Source: Atopobiaceae bacterium (lineage in GTDB: Bacteria; Actinomycetota; Coriobacteriia; Coriobacteriales; Atopobiaceae). Taken from it: DNA of 50,631 nucleotides. Numbering within the stretch: the stretch's first letter is position 1; each line of letters opens with the position of its first letter. Where the stretch lies: the NCBI GenBank assembly GCA_017459605.1, contig JAFUCQ010000083.1:1-50631 (forward strand), given 5' to 3'. Both the position numbers and the translations under genes were made by a program. Below the pieces are notes generated by a model. That model was not told the origin of the DNA. It did not search any database and saw only the letters and a program-made list of their open reading frames with translations. Shown piece by piece: positions 24,300-32,783 of the stretch.

Positions 24300-25403
24300 A
24301 TGGAAATGATCAAAAACATGAACAAGAATACGCGCGCAAATATCATTACCTACGGAATTGTCATCGTCGCCTTTGTCATTATGCAGGCGCTGACATCCAT
24401 GGGAGCTATTTCCAATTCTATGATTGGCCTGCTCGTTCCTATTACGGCATACATTTGTATGGCCATCTCGCTTAACCTTGTGGTGGGTATTTCTGGCGAG
24501 CTGTCGCTGGGACATGCTGGTTTCATGAGTGTTGGCGCTTTTACGGGACTGGTTGTCTCTGCCATGCTTGCTCCTGCAGGGCTTGCCGATCCCATCCGCC
24601 TTGCCGTAGCAATCCTGATTGGCGGCATTTTGGCAGCGCTTGCAGGACTGCTCGTAGGCATCCCGGTTATGAGGCTTCAGGGCGACTACCTCGCCATCGT
24701 GACCCTTGCCTTTGGCGAGATTATCAAGAATCTCCTCAACAACCTCTACGTTGGCCTCGATGCCAACGGACTGCACTTCTCTATGAGAGATGCCGCTTCT
24801 CTTGGCATGCAGGGCGGAAACATCCTCATCAATGGTCCCCAAGGAGCTGCTGGTATCGACAAAATCTCGACCTTTGCTTCGGGTTTTGTTTTGGTGCTCA
24901 TCACACTTACGGTGGTGCTGAATCTGATTAACAGCCGCTCGGGCCGTGCAATTATGGCAGTTCGCGACAATCGCATCGCTGCTGAGTCGGTAGGTATAAA
25001 CACCATGAAATACCGCCTGATGGCGTTTGTGGTGTCTGCTGCTTTAGCTGGTATGGCAGGTGCTCTCTACGCGATGAACTACTCGTCGATTGTTCCTAAG
25101 AAATTTGACTTCAATACCTCGATTTTGGTGCTGGTATTCGTTGTTTTGGGTGGCATGGGCAATATCCGTGGCGGTATTATCTCGGCGGCTTTGCTCACTA
25201 TCCTGCCCGAGCGCCTGCGCTTTGTGGGCGATTTCCGTATGCTCATTTATGCCATCGTACTGATTGGCGTGATGATAGTCTCGAACAATCCAATCATGAA
25301 ATCCGCCATTGGTGGCTTCTTCGAACGTTTCAAGCGAAGACGAGATGACGATGATGATGCAACACAACTTGCTTTGAGCACAGAGGGTGGTGATGCTCAA
25401 TGA
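24300..25403 (+). CDS. livM: Branched-chain amino-acid ABC transporter permease LivM
   Basis: A 367-residue permease subunit. Family motifs include NLVVGISGELSLGHAGFMSVGAF, PVMRLQGDYLAIVTLAFGEI, MAVRDNRIAAESVGINTMKYR (contact with the ATPase) and VLGGMGNIRGGI. The C-terminal cytoplasmic tail is charged (RRRDDDDD). It begins 3 bases after livH and its stop overlaps the livG start by four bases (ATGA), so the genes form a coupled operon. Confidence 0.94.
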   Translation: MEMIKNMNKNTRANIITYGIVIVAFVIMQALTSMGAISNSMIGLLVPITAYICMAISLNLVVGISGELSLGHAGFMSVGAFTGLVVSAMLAPAGLADPIRLAVAILIGGILAALAGLLVGIPVMRLQGDYLAIVTLAFGEIIKNLLNNLYVGLDANGLHFSMRDAASLGMQGGNILINGPQGAAGIDKISTFASGFVLVLITLTVVLNLINSRSGRAIMAVRDNRIAAESVGINTMKYRLMAFVVSAALAGMAGALYAMNYSSIVPKKFDFNTSILVLVFVVLGGMGNIRGGIISAALLTILPERLRFVGDFRMLIYAIVLIGVMIVSNNPIMKSAIGGFFERFKRRRDDDDDATQLALSTEGGDAQ

Positions 25404-26473
25404 CCAGAAACGAAGGAACCTATAAGGCACAAAGTGCTGCTGCGATGAAGCGCCAGCAAGAGGCCGAGAAAGCTCAAGAAACGCAAAGAGCTGCAGAGGC
25501 AGCTGATAGCGCAGTCGACGCCGCCGACACGGCAGTTGCTGCGAGTGCTGATGCCTCTAGCTCTGCACAGAGCTCACCTCATGGTACAGCTCAAACAGAC
25601 CAGACCGCAGAGACAGATTCCAAGCGCAAGCGCACGAAAATGGTTCCCGTGCCCAGCCATTCCATTGTTCCTGAGCGAGATGCGCACAAGAATCCCATCC
25701 TCGAATGCCGCCATCTTGGAATCGACTTTGGTGGTCTCCATGCGGTTGAAGACTTCAATATTATGATTGGTCAGTCAGAAATTGCTGGTCTTATCGGTCC
25801 TAACGGCGCAGGAAAGACCACCGTCTTTAACCTGCTCACCAAGGTCTATCAGCCTACGCGCGGAACCATTCTGCTCGACGGTGTCGACACCGCTGGTATG
25901 GATACCGCTAAGGTAAGCCAAGCAGGAATCGCTCGAACCTTCCAAAACATCCGTTTGTTCGATTCGCTCACTGTTGAGGATAACGTGCGCATTGGACTTC
26001 ACAATCAGGTGAAAAGCGGTATGTGGAGCGATATCTTCCGCTTGCCTCAGCACTGGCTCTCTGAGAAAGAGTTCCACGACAAGTCCCTTGAGCTGCTCGA
26101 TGTGTTTCACATGGCAGACAATGCCAACGACATTGCAGGTTCTCTGCCCTATGGTGCTCAGCGCAGACTCGAGATTGTCCGCGCTCTTGCAACCAACCCC
26201 AAGCTGCTGTTGCTCGACGAGCCTGCTGCCGGCATGAATCCATCTGAGACAGCCGAGCTCATGGAGAATATCACCAAGATTCGTGACGACTTCAATATCG
26301 CCATTCTGCTCATCGAGCACGATATGGACCTCGTTATGGGTATCTGTGAAGGCATCGCTGTGCTCAACTTTGGTCGCATCATTGCCAAGGGAACTCCTGA
26401 AGAGATTCAGGCAAACCCCCAGGTCATCGAGGCGTATCTTGGCACACAAGGCGACGATGGCGAGGTGGCTTAA
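25400..26473 (+). CDS. livG: Branched-chain amino-acid ABC transporter ATPase LivG with Ala-rich N-terminal extension
   Basis: A 357-residue ATPase of the LivG type. The ABC domain starts near residue 96 (ILECRHLGIDFGGLHAVED) with Walker A GPNGAGKTT, Q-loop region ARTFQNIRLF, signature LPYGAQRRLEIVRA, Walker B LLLLDEPAAGMNP and switch His in LIEHDMDLV. Residues 1-95 are a low-complexity Ala/Ser/Gln/Asp tail, absent from ordinary LivG (about 255 residues). The start at 25400 is supported by the ATGA overlap with livM and GAGGGTGG upstream. No closer start with a good RBS stands out near the ABC domain, so the tail is probably translated. Confidence 0.92.
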   Translation: MTRNEGTYKAQSAAAMKRQQEAEKAQETQRAAEAADSAVDAADTAVAASADASSSAQSSPHGTAQTDQTAETDSKRKRTKMVPVPSHSIVPERDAHKNPILECRHLGIDFGGLHAVEDFNIMIGQSEIAGLIGPNGAGKTTVFNLLTKVYQPTRGTILLDGVDTAGMDTAKVSQAGIARTFQNIRLFDSLTVEDNVRIGLHNQVKSGMWSDIFRLPQHWLSEKEFHDKSLELLDVFHMADNANDIAGSLPYGAQRRLEIVRALATNPKLLLLDEPAAGMNPSETAELMENITKIRDDFNIAILLIEHDMDLVMGICEGIAVLNFGRIIAKGTPEEIQANPQVIEAYLGTQGDDGEVA

Positions 26474-27181
26474 ATGAGCATGCTCAGTATCAACGACATC
26501 AATGTCTACTACGGCTCTATCCATGCAGTCAAAGGCGTATCCTTTGATGTCAATGAGGGTGAGATTGTAACTCTGATTGGTGCTAACGGTGCAGGTAAAT
26601 CGACGACACTGAACACGGTGGCGGGTCTGCTCAAGGCAAGCTCGGGTTCCATTGAGTTTGAGGGCGAAAGCTTGCAAGGAGTTGCTGCACACCGTATGGT
26701 TTCTCGCGGAATTGCTCTGTGCCCCGAGGGGCGTCGCGTGTTTCAGAACATGACTGTGCGCGAGAATCTTGATATGGGGGCATTTACCCGCTCAGAAGAA
26801 GAGGCCAAGGAAATGCGAGCTCGTGTGTACGAGAGTTTCCCTCGCCTCAAGGAACGTCGTACCCAGCCAGCGGGAACCTTGTCTGGTGGCGAACAGCAGA
26901 TGCTCGCTATGGGTCGCGCACTCATGAGCAAACCCAAGCTCATGATGCTCGATGAGCCGTCGATGGGTCTTGCGCCTGTTCTGGTACAGGAGATTTTCTC
27001 GATTATCAAGCAGCTCAATGAGCAGGGGACAACCATTTTGCTGGTCGAGCAAAACGCGCGTATGGCCCTGTCAATTGCGAGCCGAGCCTACGTTCTTGAG
27101 ACGGGTCGCGTGTCGATGAGTGGAGATGCGAGCGAGTTGCTGCATGACGAGCGCGTTCGCAAGGCCTATCTCGGCGCCTAG
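26474..27181 (+). CDS. livF: Branched-chain amino-acid ABC transporter ATPase LivF
   Basis: A 235-residue ATPase that pairs with LivG to power the transporter. Walker A GANGAGKST, signature LSGGEQQMLAMGRAL, Walker B LMMLDEPSMGLAP and the family segment VLVEQNARMALSIASRAYVLETG are all present. It starts directly after the livG stop codon with GAGGTGG upstream. A second in-frame ATG two codons in (26480) is also possible. It is the last gene of the liv operon; the palindrome array starts 54 bases after its stop. Confidence 0.94.
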   Translation: MSMLSINDINVYYGSIHAVKGVSFDVNEGEIVTLIGANGAGKSTTLNTVAGLLKASSGSIEFEGESLQGVAAHRMVSRGIALCPEGRRVFQNMTVRENLDMGAFTRSEEEAKEMRARVYESFPRLKERRTQPAGTLSGGEQQMLAMGRALMSKPKLMMLDEPSMGLAPVLVQEIFSIIKQLNEQGTTILLVEQNARMALSIASRAYVLETGRVSMSGDASELLHDERVRKAYLGA

Positions 27182-27235
27182 CCACAAGCTGACCTCGCAT
27201 CAGGAAAGTGACACAGGGATTCTCGCTGGAGACAG

Positions 27236-27535
27236 GAGACACCACATCTCTCGAGATACGGTGCATGCAAGTCCCGAGCTGAGACACCACATCTCTCGAG
27301 AAACAGTGCACACAAGTCTTTCGTGTGAAATCGTGCCCCCCTCGAGGTAGACACAATTCTCGTCCAGATAGAATCGTGCCCCCCCTCAGGGTGGGCACGA
27401 TTTTCAGTTGTCACAGGGTGAACTGGTCTTTTATTGACGAAATCTAGCCAATTACGAAATTGTGTCCCCCTCAAGGTAGGCACAATTATTCGCAAAGTTA
27501 CTGATTAAGATAAGGCTCTCAATGTGGACACAATT
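27236..27535. repeat. Regularly spaced array of degenerate palindromic units
   Basis: Five palindromic units and one half unit, with centres near 27252, 27297, 27343, 27387, 27472 and 27520, a pitch of about 43-48 bases with one position empty near 27430. The first two (27236-27280, 27281-27325) share GAGACACCACATCTCTCGAG. The next (27329-27358, 27372-27402, 27458-27487) follow AATYGTGYCCCCC, then a CTCRRGG-type centre, then GGCACRATT. Each arm set can pair, and 27372-27402 has perfect 10-bp ends followed by TTTTC, so it may also end the liv transcript. Confidence 0.7.
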
Positions 27536-27579
27536 TCAGTCCTGTATCACAATCACATAAGACCTCGTCAATGGAAGCG

Positions 27580-27605
27580 GAATACTTTACTATAGTAAAG
27601 TATTC
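27580..27605. promoter_or_regulatory. Perfect 26-bp palindrome
   Basis: GAATACTTTACTA is followed at once by its exact reverse complement, with no spacer. Such length is typical of operators for dimeric regulators. It lies about 360 bases upstream of the his operon start. No gene for a matching regulator is in the window. Confidence 0.7.
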
Positions 27606-27960
27606 GAAAGGCGTAGGTATTCGAGGGATACGAGAGCTTGAAGTTTGGAAGCACCCGAAGGTGTTCGAGAGTTTGGAAGAACGTACGGGAGCCGAATTTT
27701 TCGAGAGTTCGGAAATGCCTGCGGGCATCCAATCTCGCCCGGGAGTTCGACCACCCGAGCGCGCCTGAGCCCCGAGACCTGAGCTTGCCCGGGAGTTCGA
27801 CCACCCGAGCTCGCCTGAGCCCCAAGCGCGCACGAGCCCCGAGCCCCGAGCCCCGAGCTCGCCCGAGAGTACCCAAGCCTACCCGAGAGCTGCAGATGCC
27901 CGCAACGTATCTGAGCTATCCGAGATGCATCTCCAAGCAGCTGCTGAGCTGTATGAAAGG
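27606..27960. repeat. GC-rich low-complexity leader region before hisZG
   Basis: No gene is convincing here. It holds two 50-base-spaced copies of GCCCGGGAGTTCGACCACCC (27738 and 27788), four copies of GAGCCCC (27834-27861), repeated CGAGAG motifs and a small ATGCC/GGCAT hairpin near 27715-27728. Frames that stay open here are driven by base composition. It could be part of the his leader, but no T-box or known his-attenuator (run of His codons) is visible. Confidence 0.55.
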
Positions 27961-27968
27961 ACAAGAGC

Positions 27969-29663
27969 GTGAGACCAACGACCCCAAAGGGTTTTCGAGA
28001 TATTCTTCCCAACGAGGCGCTCGCCCGTGAGCGTATCATCGACAGTGCAAAAGCCTGCTTTGCAGCTCATGGCTATCTGCCTGTCGAGACACCCCTCCTA
28101 GAAGACAAATCTTCAATTGAGCAGGCAGGACGCATACAAGACTCGCCATTTCAGCTCTTTGACACCGATGACCGTCTCCTCATTTTGCGCCCTGACCTCA
28201 CCTTGCCCATAGCGCGCATGGCATCCGCCCGTATCCGTGACGAAGAGCTACCTATGCGTTTTCGCTATGTGGCTCCCGTAGTGAGAGAGTCGGGGGACCT
28301 CAAGGGACAGCCTCGCCAGTTCACACAGCTCGGAGTTGAGCTTATCGGAGAGGAAGGGGTGACCTCTGAACTCGAGGTTATTCATTTGCTTGCCGAGCTT
28401 CTTTCCACTCTCAAGGTTTCGGGCTGGAAAATCGTGTGCGGATCGGTCAAGCCTTTGTTGTCACTTCTTGAAACCTGTGCTCCAAACGAGAACTTTCTCA
28501 AGGAGGTTCTGGACTTAGTCCACGAGTCTGACCTCGTGGGACTCGATAAGCTCGTGCAAACTGCAGATGTGAGTGAGGCGGCAAAAGCAGCGCTCAAGCT
28601 CCTTCCGCAGCTCCACGGGGGAGTGAACGTTATTGACGAGCTCGACCGGCTCTTAGCCCAAGCAGGAGTAGAGCGAAAAGACAGCGGCATCGATACTATC
28701 CGTCAGCTGCTCGCAGGGCTCTCTGATGAGCTGGAATCAGGGCGTCTGAGCTTTGATTTCTCGATAATCAATTCCTTCGACTATTACACGGGGATTATCT
28801 TCAAGGCATATTCTGATCAGGTGGCTGCTTCTTTGGCATCGGGAGGACACTACGATGCGGTCTTTGCAAATCTCGGACGAAATGGGGTGGGTGCCTGCGG
28901 TTTTGCCTGTTCGCTCGAGCGTCTGCAAGAAGCCATTGCAGAGCATGATGAGACAAGCACCCAGGGCGGTGCCAACGCGAGTGTAAGTGGTATGGCACAC
29001 CGCGGTGTACGCATGAAAGACCGTCCGCTGCGCATTGCTATTCCCAAAGGTTCGCTTTTCAAGCCCACGCTTGAAGCACTTGCAGGCGCGGGTCTTGATG
29101 TGAGTGCCCTCGATGACATAGGTCGTCGCCTCATCATTCAGACCCCCGAGGTTGACTACGTGATTGTTCGCGCACAAGACACGCCAGCTTTTGTCGCCTA
29201 TGGCGGAGCTGACTGCGGTATTTGCGGCTACGACTCGCTGGTTGAGGCAAACATTGAGCTCATACACCTTGTTGACCTCGGCTTTGGCTGGTGCAAGTTT
29301 ATTGTGGCTGAGCCGGAGGCCGCAGCAGGACAAGCCGAGCAAGCCTACGAATGGCGTGGATCGATGCGTGTAGTTACCAAGTATCCTCGCATTACGCAGG
29401 CATACTATGACCGCATTGGTCAGCAGGTAGATATCATCAAATTGCACGGAAATATCGAGCTTGGACCTATCATAGGTATGGCAGACCGTATCGTTGACAT
29501 TACAGCTACGGGCACAACGCTTGCCGAGAATAACCTCGTGGTTGTTGACGACGTCATGGAATGTACAGCTCGCTTCTTTACGAGTCCCGCAGCGTATCGT
29601 TCTGATCCGCGGATTCGTGCTCTTGCCGATAAACTCCAAGACTATGTAGGAGACGTCCAATGA
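27969..29663 (+). CDS. hisZG: HisZ-HisG fusion: ATP phosphoribosyltransferase with fused regulatory subunit
   Basis: The first step of histidine synthesis (ATP + PRPP to phosphoribosyl-ATP). The protein is 564 residues. Residues 1 to about 330 are HisZ, a histidyl-tRNA-synthetase-like regulator (PKGFRDILPNEA, ILRPDLTLPIARMAS, RQFTQLGVELIG, FDYYTGIIFKAY). A short linker leads to a short-form HisG at about 351-564 (RIAIPKGSLF, DCGICGYDSLVE, PRPP loop DITATGTTLAEN). HisZ and short HisG are normally separate subunits of one complex. The start is GTG 27969 with AAAGGA 7 bases upstream. No stop codon lies between the halves. The stop overlaps hisD (ATGA). Confidence 0.92.
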   Translation: MRPTTPKGFRDILPNEALARERIIDSAKACFAAHGYLPVETPLLEDKSSIEQAGRIQDSPFQLFDTDDRLLILRPDLTLPIARMASARIRDEELPMRFRYVAPVVRESGDLKGQPRQFTQLGVELIGEEGVTSELEVIHLLAELLSTLKVSGWKIVCGSVKPLLSLLETCAPNENFLKEVLDLVHESDLVGLDKLVQTADVSEAAKAALKLLPQLHGGVNVIDELDRLLAQAGVERKDSGIDTIRQLLAGLSDELESGRLSFDFSIINSFDYYTGIIFKAYSDQVAASLASGGHYDAVFANLGRNGVGACGFACSLERLQEAIAEHDETSTQGGANASVSGMAHRGVRMKDRPLRIAIPKGSLFKPTLEALAGAGLDVSALDDIGRRLIIQTPEVDYVIVRAQDTPAFVAYGGADCGICGYDSLVEANIELIHLVDLGFGWCKFIVAEPEAAAGQAEQAYEWRGSMRVVTKYPRITQAYYDRIGQQVDIIKLHGNIELGPIIGMADRIVDITATGTTLAENNLVVVDDVMECTARFFTSPAAYRSDPRIRALADKLQDYVGDVQ

Positions 29664-31093
29664 GAACTATCCTGTGTCATTCGCTCAACGACATCAAAAT
29701 CGATGAACTCAATCGACAAACTGTCTTGCCTCCTGAGGTGATGTCAACAGCAGAAGATATTGTTGCTAACGTGCGCGAGCGCGGAGATGCAGCGCTTCGC
29801 GAGTATGGGGAGCGCTTTGATGGCATGGTGCCTGAACAGTTCCGCGTGCCAGATGAACTGGTTCGTTCTGCTGCAGCCCTCGTTGACCCTGAGTTTTACG
29901 AGGCGCTTCAGATGGCTGCCGAGCAAATCAAGGATTTCCACGAGCGCGAACAGCTTCAAAGCTGGTTTGTGACACGCCCCGACGGCACAATTCTAGGGGT
30001 ACGCGTCACCCCGCTTGACTCAGCGGGTATCTATGTTCCGGGAGGTCGTGCCCAGTATCCCTCCACCGTCCTCATGAATGCCATACCAGCTAAGGTTGCT
30101 GGCGTGCGTCGCGTGGTCATGGTCACGCCTCCGCAGGCAGACGGTTCAATATCTCCCTACACGTTGGCAGCAGCAGACCTTGCTGGAGTCGATGAGGTCT
30201 ATGCCACCGGCGGAGCGCAGGCAATCGCTGCTCTTGCGTATGGCTGCGAATCGATTGCCCGTGTGGATAAGGTCACGGGACCTGGAAACGCCTATGTTGC
30301 CGCAGCTAAACGCTTGGTGTCTGGCGATGTTGGCATCGATATGGTGGCTGGTCCGTCTGAGGTGTGCGTGCTTGCAGATGCAACAGCAGATCCGCTCATT
30401 GTGGCAGCAGACCTCATGGCACAGGCCGAGCACGACCCCATGGCTGCGTGTTACCTCGTAACCTGCGACCCAAGTCTGCCAGAGCGCGTGGAGCACGCAC
30501 TCGAAATCTTGATCGAACAGAGCCCCCGTGCTGAGATTACCCAGAGTTCGCTGACCGATCAAGGCATTATCGTTATAGCCGACAACCTGTCGCTTGCAAC
30601 AGAAGTAGTTAATGCCATTGCCCCTGAGCACCTTGAGCTCCACTGCGATCGTGCGATGGAGCTGCTCGGGGCTATTAAAAATGCAGGTGCCATCTTTGTT
30701 GGACCATGGAGCTCTGAGCCATTGGGAGATTACGTGGCGGGTCCCAATCACACGCTTCCCACGGGAGGCACGGCGAGCTTCTCCAATCCGCTTGGTGTCT
30801 ACGACTTTGTTAAGCGCTCAAGTGTTATCAGCTACACCCGAGAAGGGCTTGCCAAAGATGCCCCTGCGGTTCAAGCACTCGCTCAAGCCGAGGGTCTGTG
30901 GGCGCACGCTTTGTCGGTTGGTCTTCGTCGTCGGCTTATCGACTTGGGTGCCGAGACCTTCGCACGTCCCGATGAGGCAGCCTCGCAAGCATGGGAGATT
31001 GCATGGCCGCGAGAACTCAACAAACCCGAGGCTGTGTTGATGGGAGACAGCACACAAACGCCCCAGCTTGGAACCTTAGAGGGTGAGGATTGA
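29660..31093 (+). CDS. hisD: Histidinol dehydrogenase
   Basis: A 477-residue, Zn-dependent enzyme for the last two oxidations, L-histidinol to histidine, with NAD. Family motifs are YVPGGRAQYPSTVLMNAIPA, GPGNAYVAAAKR, DLMAQAEHDP (Zn ligands), APEHLELH and GPNHTLPTGGTA. It starts within the hisZG stop (ATGA overlap) and its own stop overlaps the hisC start by one base. The last 40 residues are an acidic extension with no motif. Confidence 0.95.
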   Translation: MRTILCHSLNDIKIDELNRQTVLPPEVMSTAEDIVANVRERGDAALREYGERFDGMVPEQFRVPDELVRSAAALVDPEFYEALQMAAEQIKDFHEREQLQSWFVTRPDGTILGVRVTPLDSAGIYVPGGRAQYPSTVLMNAIPAKVAGVRRVVMVTPPQADGSISPYTLAAADLAGVDEVYATGGAQAIAALAYGCESIARVDKVTGPGNAYVAAAKRLVSGDVGIDMVAGPSEVCVLADATADPLIVAADLMAQAEHDPMAACYLVTCDPSLPERVEHALEILIEQSPRAEITQSSLTDQGIIVIADNLSLATEVVNAIAPEHLELHCDRAMELLGAIKNAGAIFVGPWSSEPLGDYVAGPNHTLPTGGTASFSNPLGVYDFVKRSSVISYTREGLAKDAPAVQALAQAEGLWAHALSVGLRRRLIDLGAETFARPDEAASQAWEIAWPRELNKPEAVLMGDSTQTPQLGTLEGED

Positions 31094-32199
31094 TGGCGCT
31101 TGAAATCAGTCCTCAGGCAAGAGCAATGATGCCTGCGCATTTGCATGAGCTTGAGCCCTATGATCCTAAATTCAGCCCGTGTGAGATAAACCTTTCTGCC
31201 AATGAGAACACACACGGATTGCCAACCGAGATAACAGACGAGCTACGTCAGCGTCTCTCGAGTCTCGAGCTCAACCGCTATCCCGACCCTCTGGCAACTC
31301 AGGTGCGCGAGCGAATTGCTCGCCTTTACAATCTCACGTGCGATAACGTATTGGCGGGCAACGGCGGAGATGAGCTCCTCTTTGACCTCTTTTTAGCCTT
31401 TGCAGGAGCTGGTAGACGCGTGGTGTTGAGCACACCCACGTTTTCCATTTACAAGATGTATGCCACCATGCTCAACTGCGAACTGATAGAAGTTGCTCGC
31501 GACCCAGAAACTCAGAAGAGCAATGTCGCTGGCTTGCTTGAGGCCGCACAAGAAGCATCGCTCGTGGTTGTGTGCTCGCCAAACAATCCAACTGGCGAGC
31601 TCATAGCTCACGAAACGGTTGAAGAGCTTCTCGACGTGTGTTCAGGTATTGTCGTTGTCGACGAGGCATACGTAGAGTTTTCTCACCCCAACGCATCGAT
31701 GCTGCCACTGCTCAGTAAGCATGAGAATCTTGTTGTACTGCGCACCTTCTCAAAAGCTTATGCGCTTGCCGGGGCACGCTGTGGCTATGTGCTCAGTAAT
31801 ACCGGTGTTATCGCAGCTCTTGCATCGGTACGCCAGACCTATTCGCTCGATTCTGTGACGCAGGCGTTAGCCCAGCTGGTGCTCGACCGCCACGAGCTTT
31901 TTGCGTCAAGCATAAGCGACACAGTGTCTGAACGTGAACGTCTCTATGAGGGATTGTCCAAGCTGACGCAATACAGCCCAGAGGTCAAGCTTTGGCCGAG
32001 CGAGGCGAACTTTATCCTCGTTCGACTGCCGCAGGCATCAAAGATTCGCGAGCGCCTGCGCGATGAATGGTCGATACTCGTAAGAGATTTTTCTGCCGAG
32101 GCAGGACTTACTAACTGTCTGCGCATTACCGTAGGAACCCATGATGAGAATAGCCGTGTGCTTGAGGCACTGACGTCCTTAGTTAAGGAGGAGGCATGA
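31093..32199 (+). CDS. hisC: Histidinol-phosphate aminotransferase
   Basis: A 368-residue PLP enzyme (fold type I) converting imidazole-acetol phosphate and glutamate to histidinol phosphate. Seen: LSANENTHGLP, RYPDPLATQVRERIA, NNPTGELI, VVDEAYVEF, and the PLP-Lys motif FSKAYALAGARCGY. ATG 31093 overlaps the hisD stop (TGATG) and follows GGTGAGG; a TTG one codon earlier is less likely. The stop overlaps hisB. Confidence 0.95.
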   Translation: MALEISPQARAMMPAHLHELEPYDPKFSPCEINLSANENTHGLPTEITDELRQRLSSLELNRYPDPLATQVRERIARLYNLTCDNVLAGNGGDELLFDLFLAFAGAGRRVVLSTPTFSIYKMYATMLNCELIEVARDPETQKSNVAGLLEAAQEASLVVVCSPNNPTGELIAHETVEELLDVCSGIVVVDEAYVEFSHPNASMLPLLSKHENLVVLRTFSKAYALAGARCGYVLSNTGVIAALASVRQTYSLDSVTQALAQLVLDRHELFASSISDTVSERERLYEGLSKLTQYSPEVKLWPSEANFILVRLPQASKIRERLRDEWSILVRDFSAEAGLTNCLRITVGTHDENSRVLEALTSLVKEEA

Positions 32200-32783
32200 G
32201 CCGCATCGCAAAGATTACGAGAACAACAAGTGAGACAGACATTGTTATCAAGCTCGATTTGGATGGAACAGGACAGGTGAATGTCGAGACGGGCGTACCG
32301 TTCTTTAATCACATGATGAATGCGCTTGGTCGCCATGGCCTGCTCAACCTCGAGGTACAGGCTCAGGGTGACATCGAAATAGATGCCCACCACACCGTTG
32401 AAGATACAGGTATCGTGCTTGGTCAGGCCATCAAGCAAGCGCTTGGAGATAAGGCGGGCATTAGTCGTTTTGCAGACGTTGTCATCCCCATGGACGAGAC
32501 ACTCGTGATGGCTGCCATCGACATTTCAGGTCGAGGAGAGCTCTTTTGGGATGTCGAGATTGGACCTGAGCGCGTTGGTACCTTTGACACCGAGTTGGGA
32601 CAAGAGTTCTTCTGTGGTCTCGCTCGTGAAGCGGGCATTACGCTTCACATCAGAAAAATTGCAGGTAGCAATGCACACCACATACTCGAAGCTTGTTTCA
32701 AAGCCTTTGGACGAGCGTTGAGATTTGCCTGTGAGCCAGATGCTCGTGTTCAGGGTGTCCCTTCAACGAAGGGTTGCCTGTAA
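32196..32783 (+). CDS. hisB: Imidazoleglycerol-phosphate dehydratase
   Basis: A 195-residue, single-function HisB without the N-terminal phosphatase domain found in enterobacteria. Mn-binding His motifs are visible: NHMMNALGRHG, DAHHTVEDTGI and AHHILEACFKAFGRAL. The RBS GAGGAGG lies inside the end of hisC, with which it overlaps by four bases. The missing phosphatase activity is supplied by the PHP-type gene at 37362-38174. Confidence 0.95.
   Translation: MSRIAKITRTTSETDIVIKLDLDGTGQVNVETGVPFFNHMMNALGRHGLLNLEVQAQGDIEIDAHHTVEDTGIVLGQAIKQALGDKAGISRFADVVIPMDETLVMAAIDISGRGELFWDVEIGPERVGTFDTELGQEFFCGLAREAGITLHIRKIAGSNAHHILEACFKAFGRALRFACEPDARVQGVPSTKGCL

Noticed and set aside
27236-27535. CRISPR array
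   Set aside because: Repeats are degenerate and change type along the array, gaps are about 13 bases, and no cas genes are present.
27182-27968. T-box or histidine attenuator before the his operon
   Set aside because: No T-box core (TGGNACCGCG) and no leader peptide with a run of His codons found.
27638-28030. Open frames through the GC-rich stretch before hisZG
   Set aside because: Made of 7- and 50-base repeats, no family motif, and they overlap the true hisZG start.
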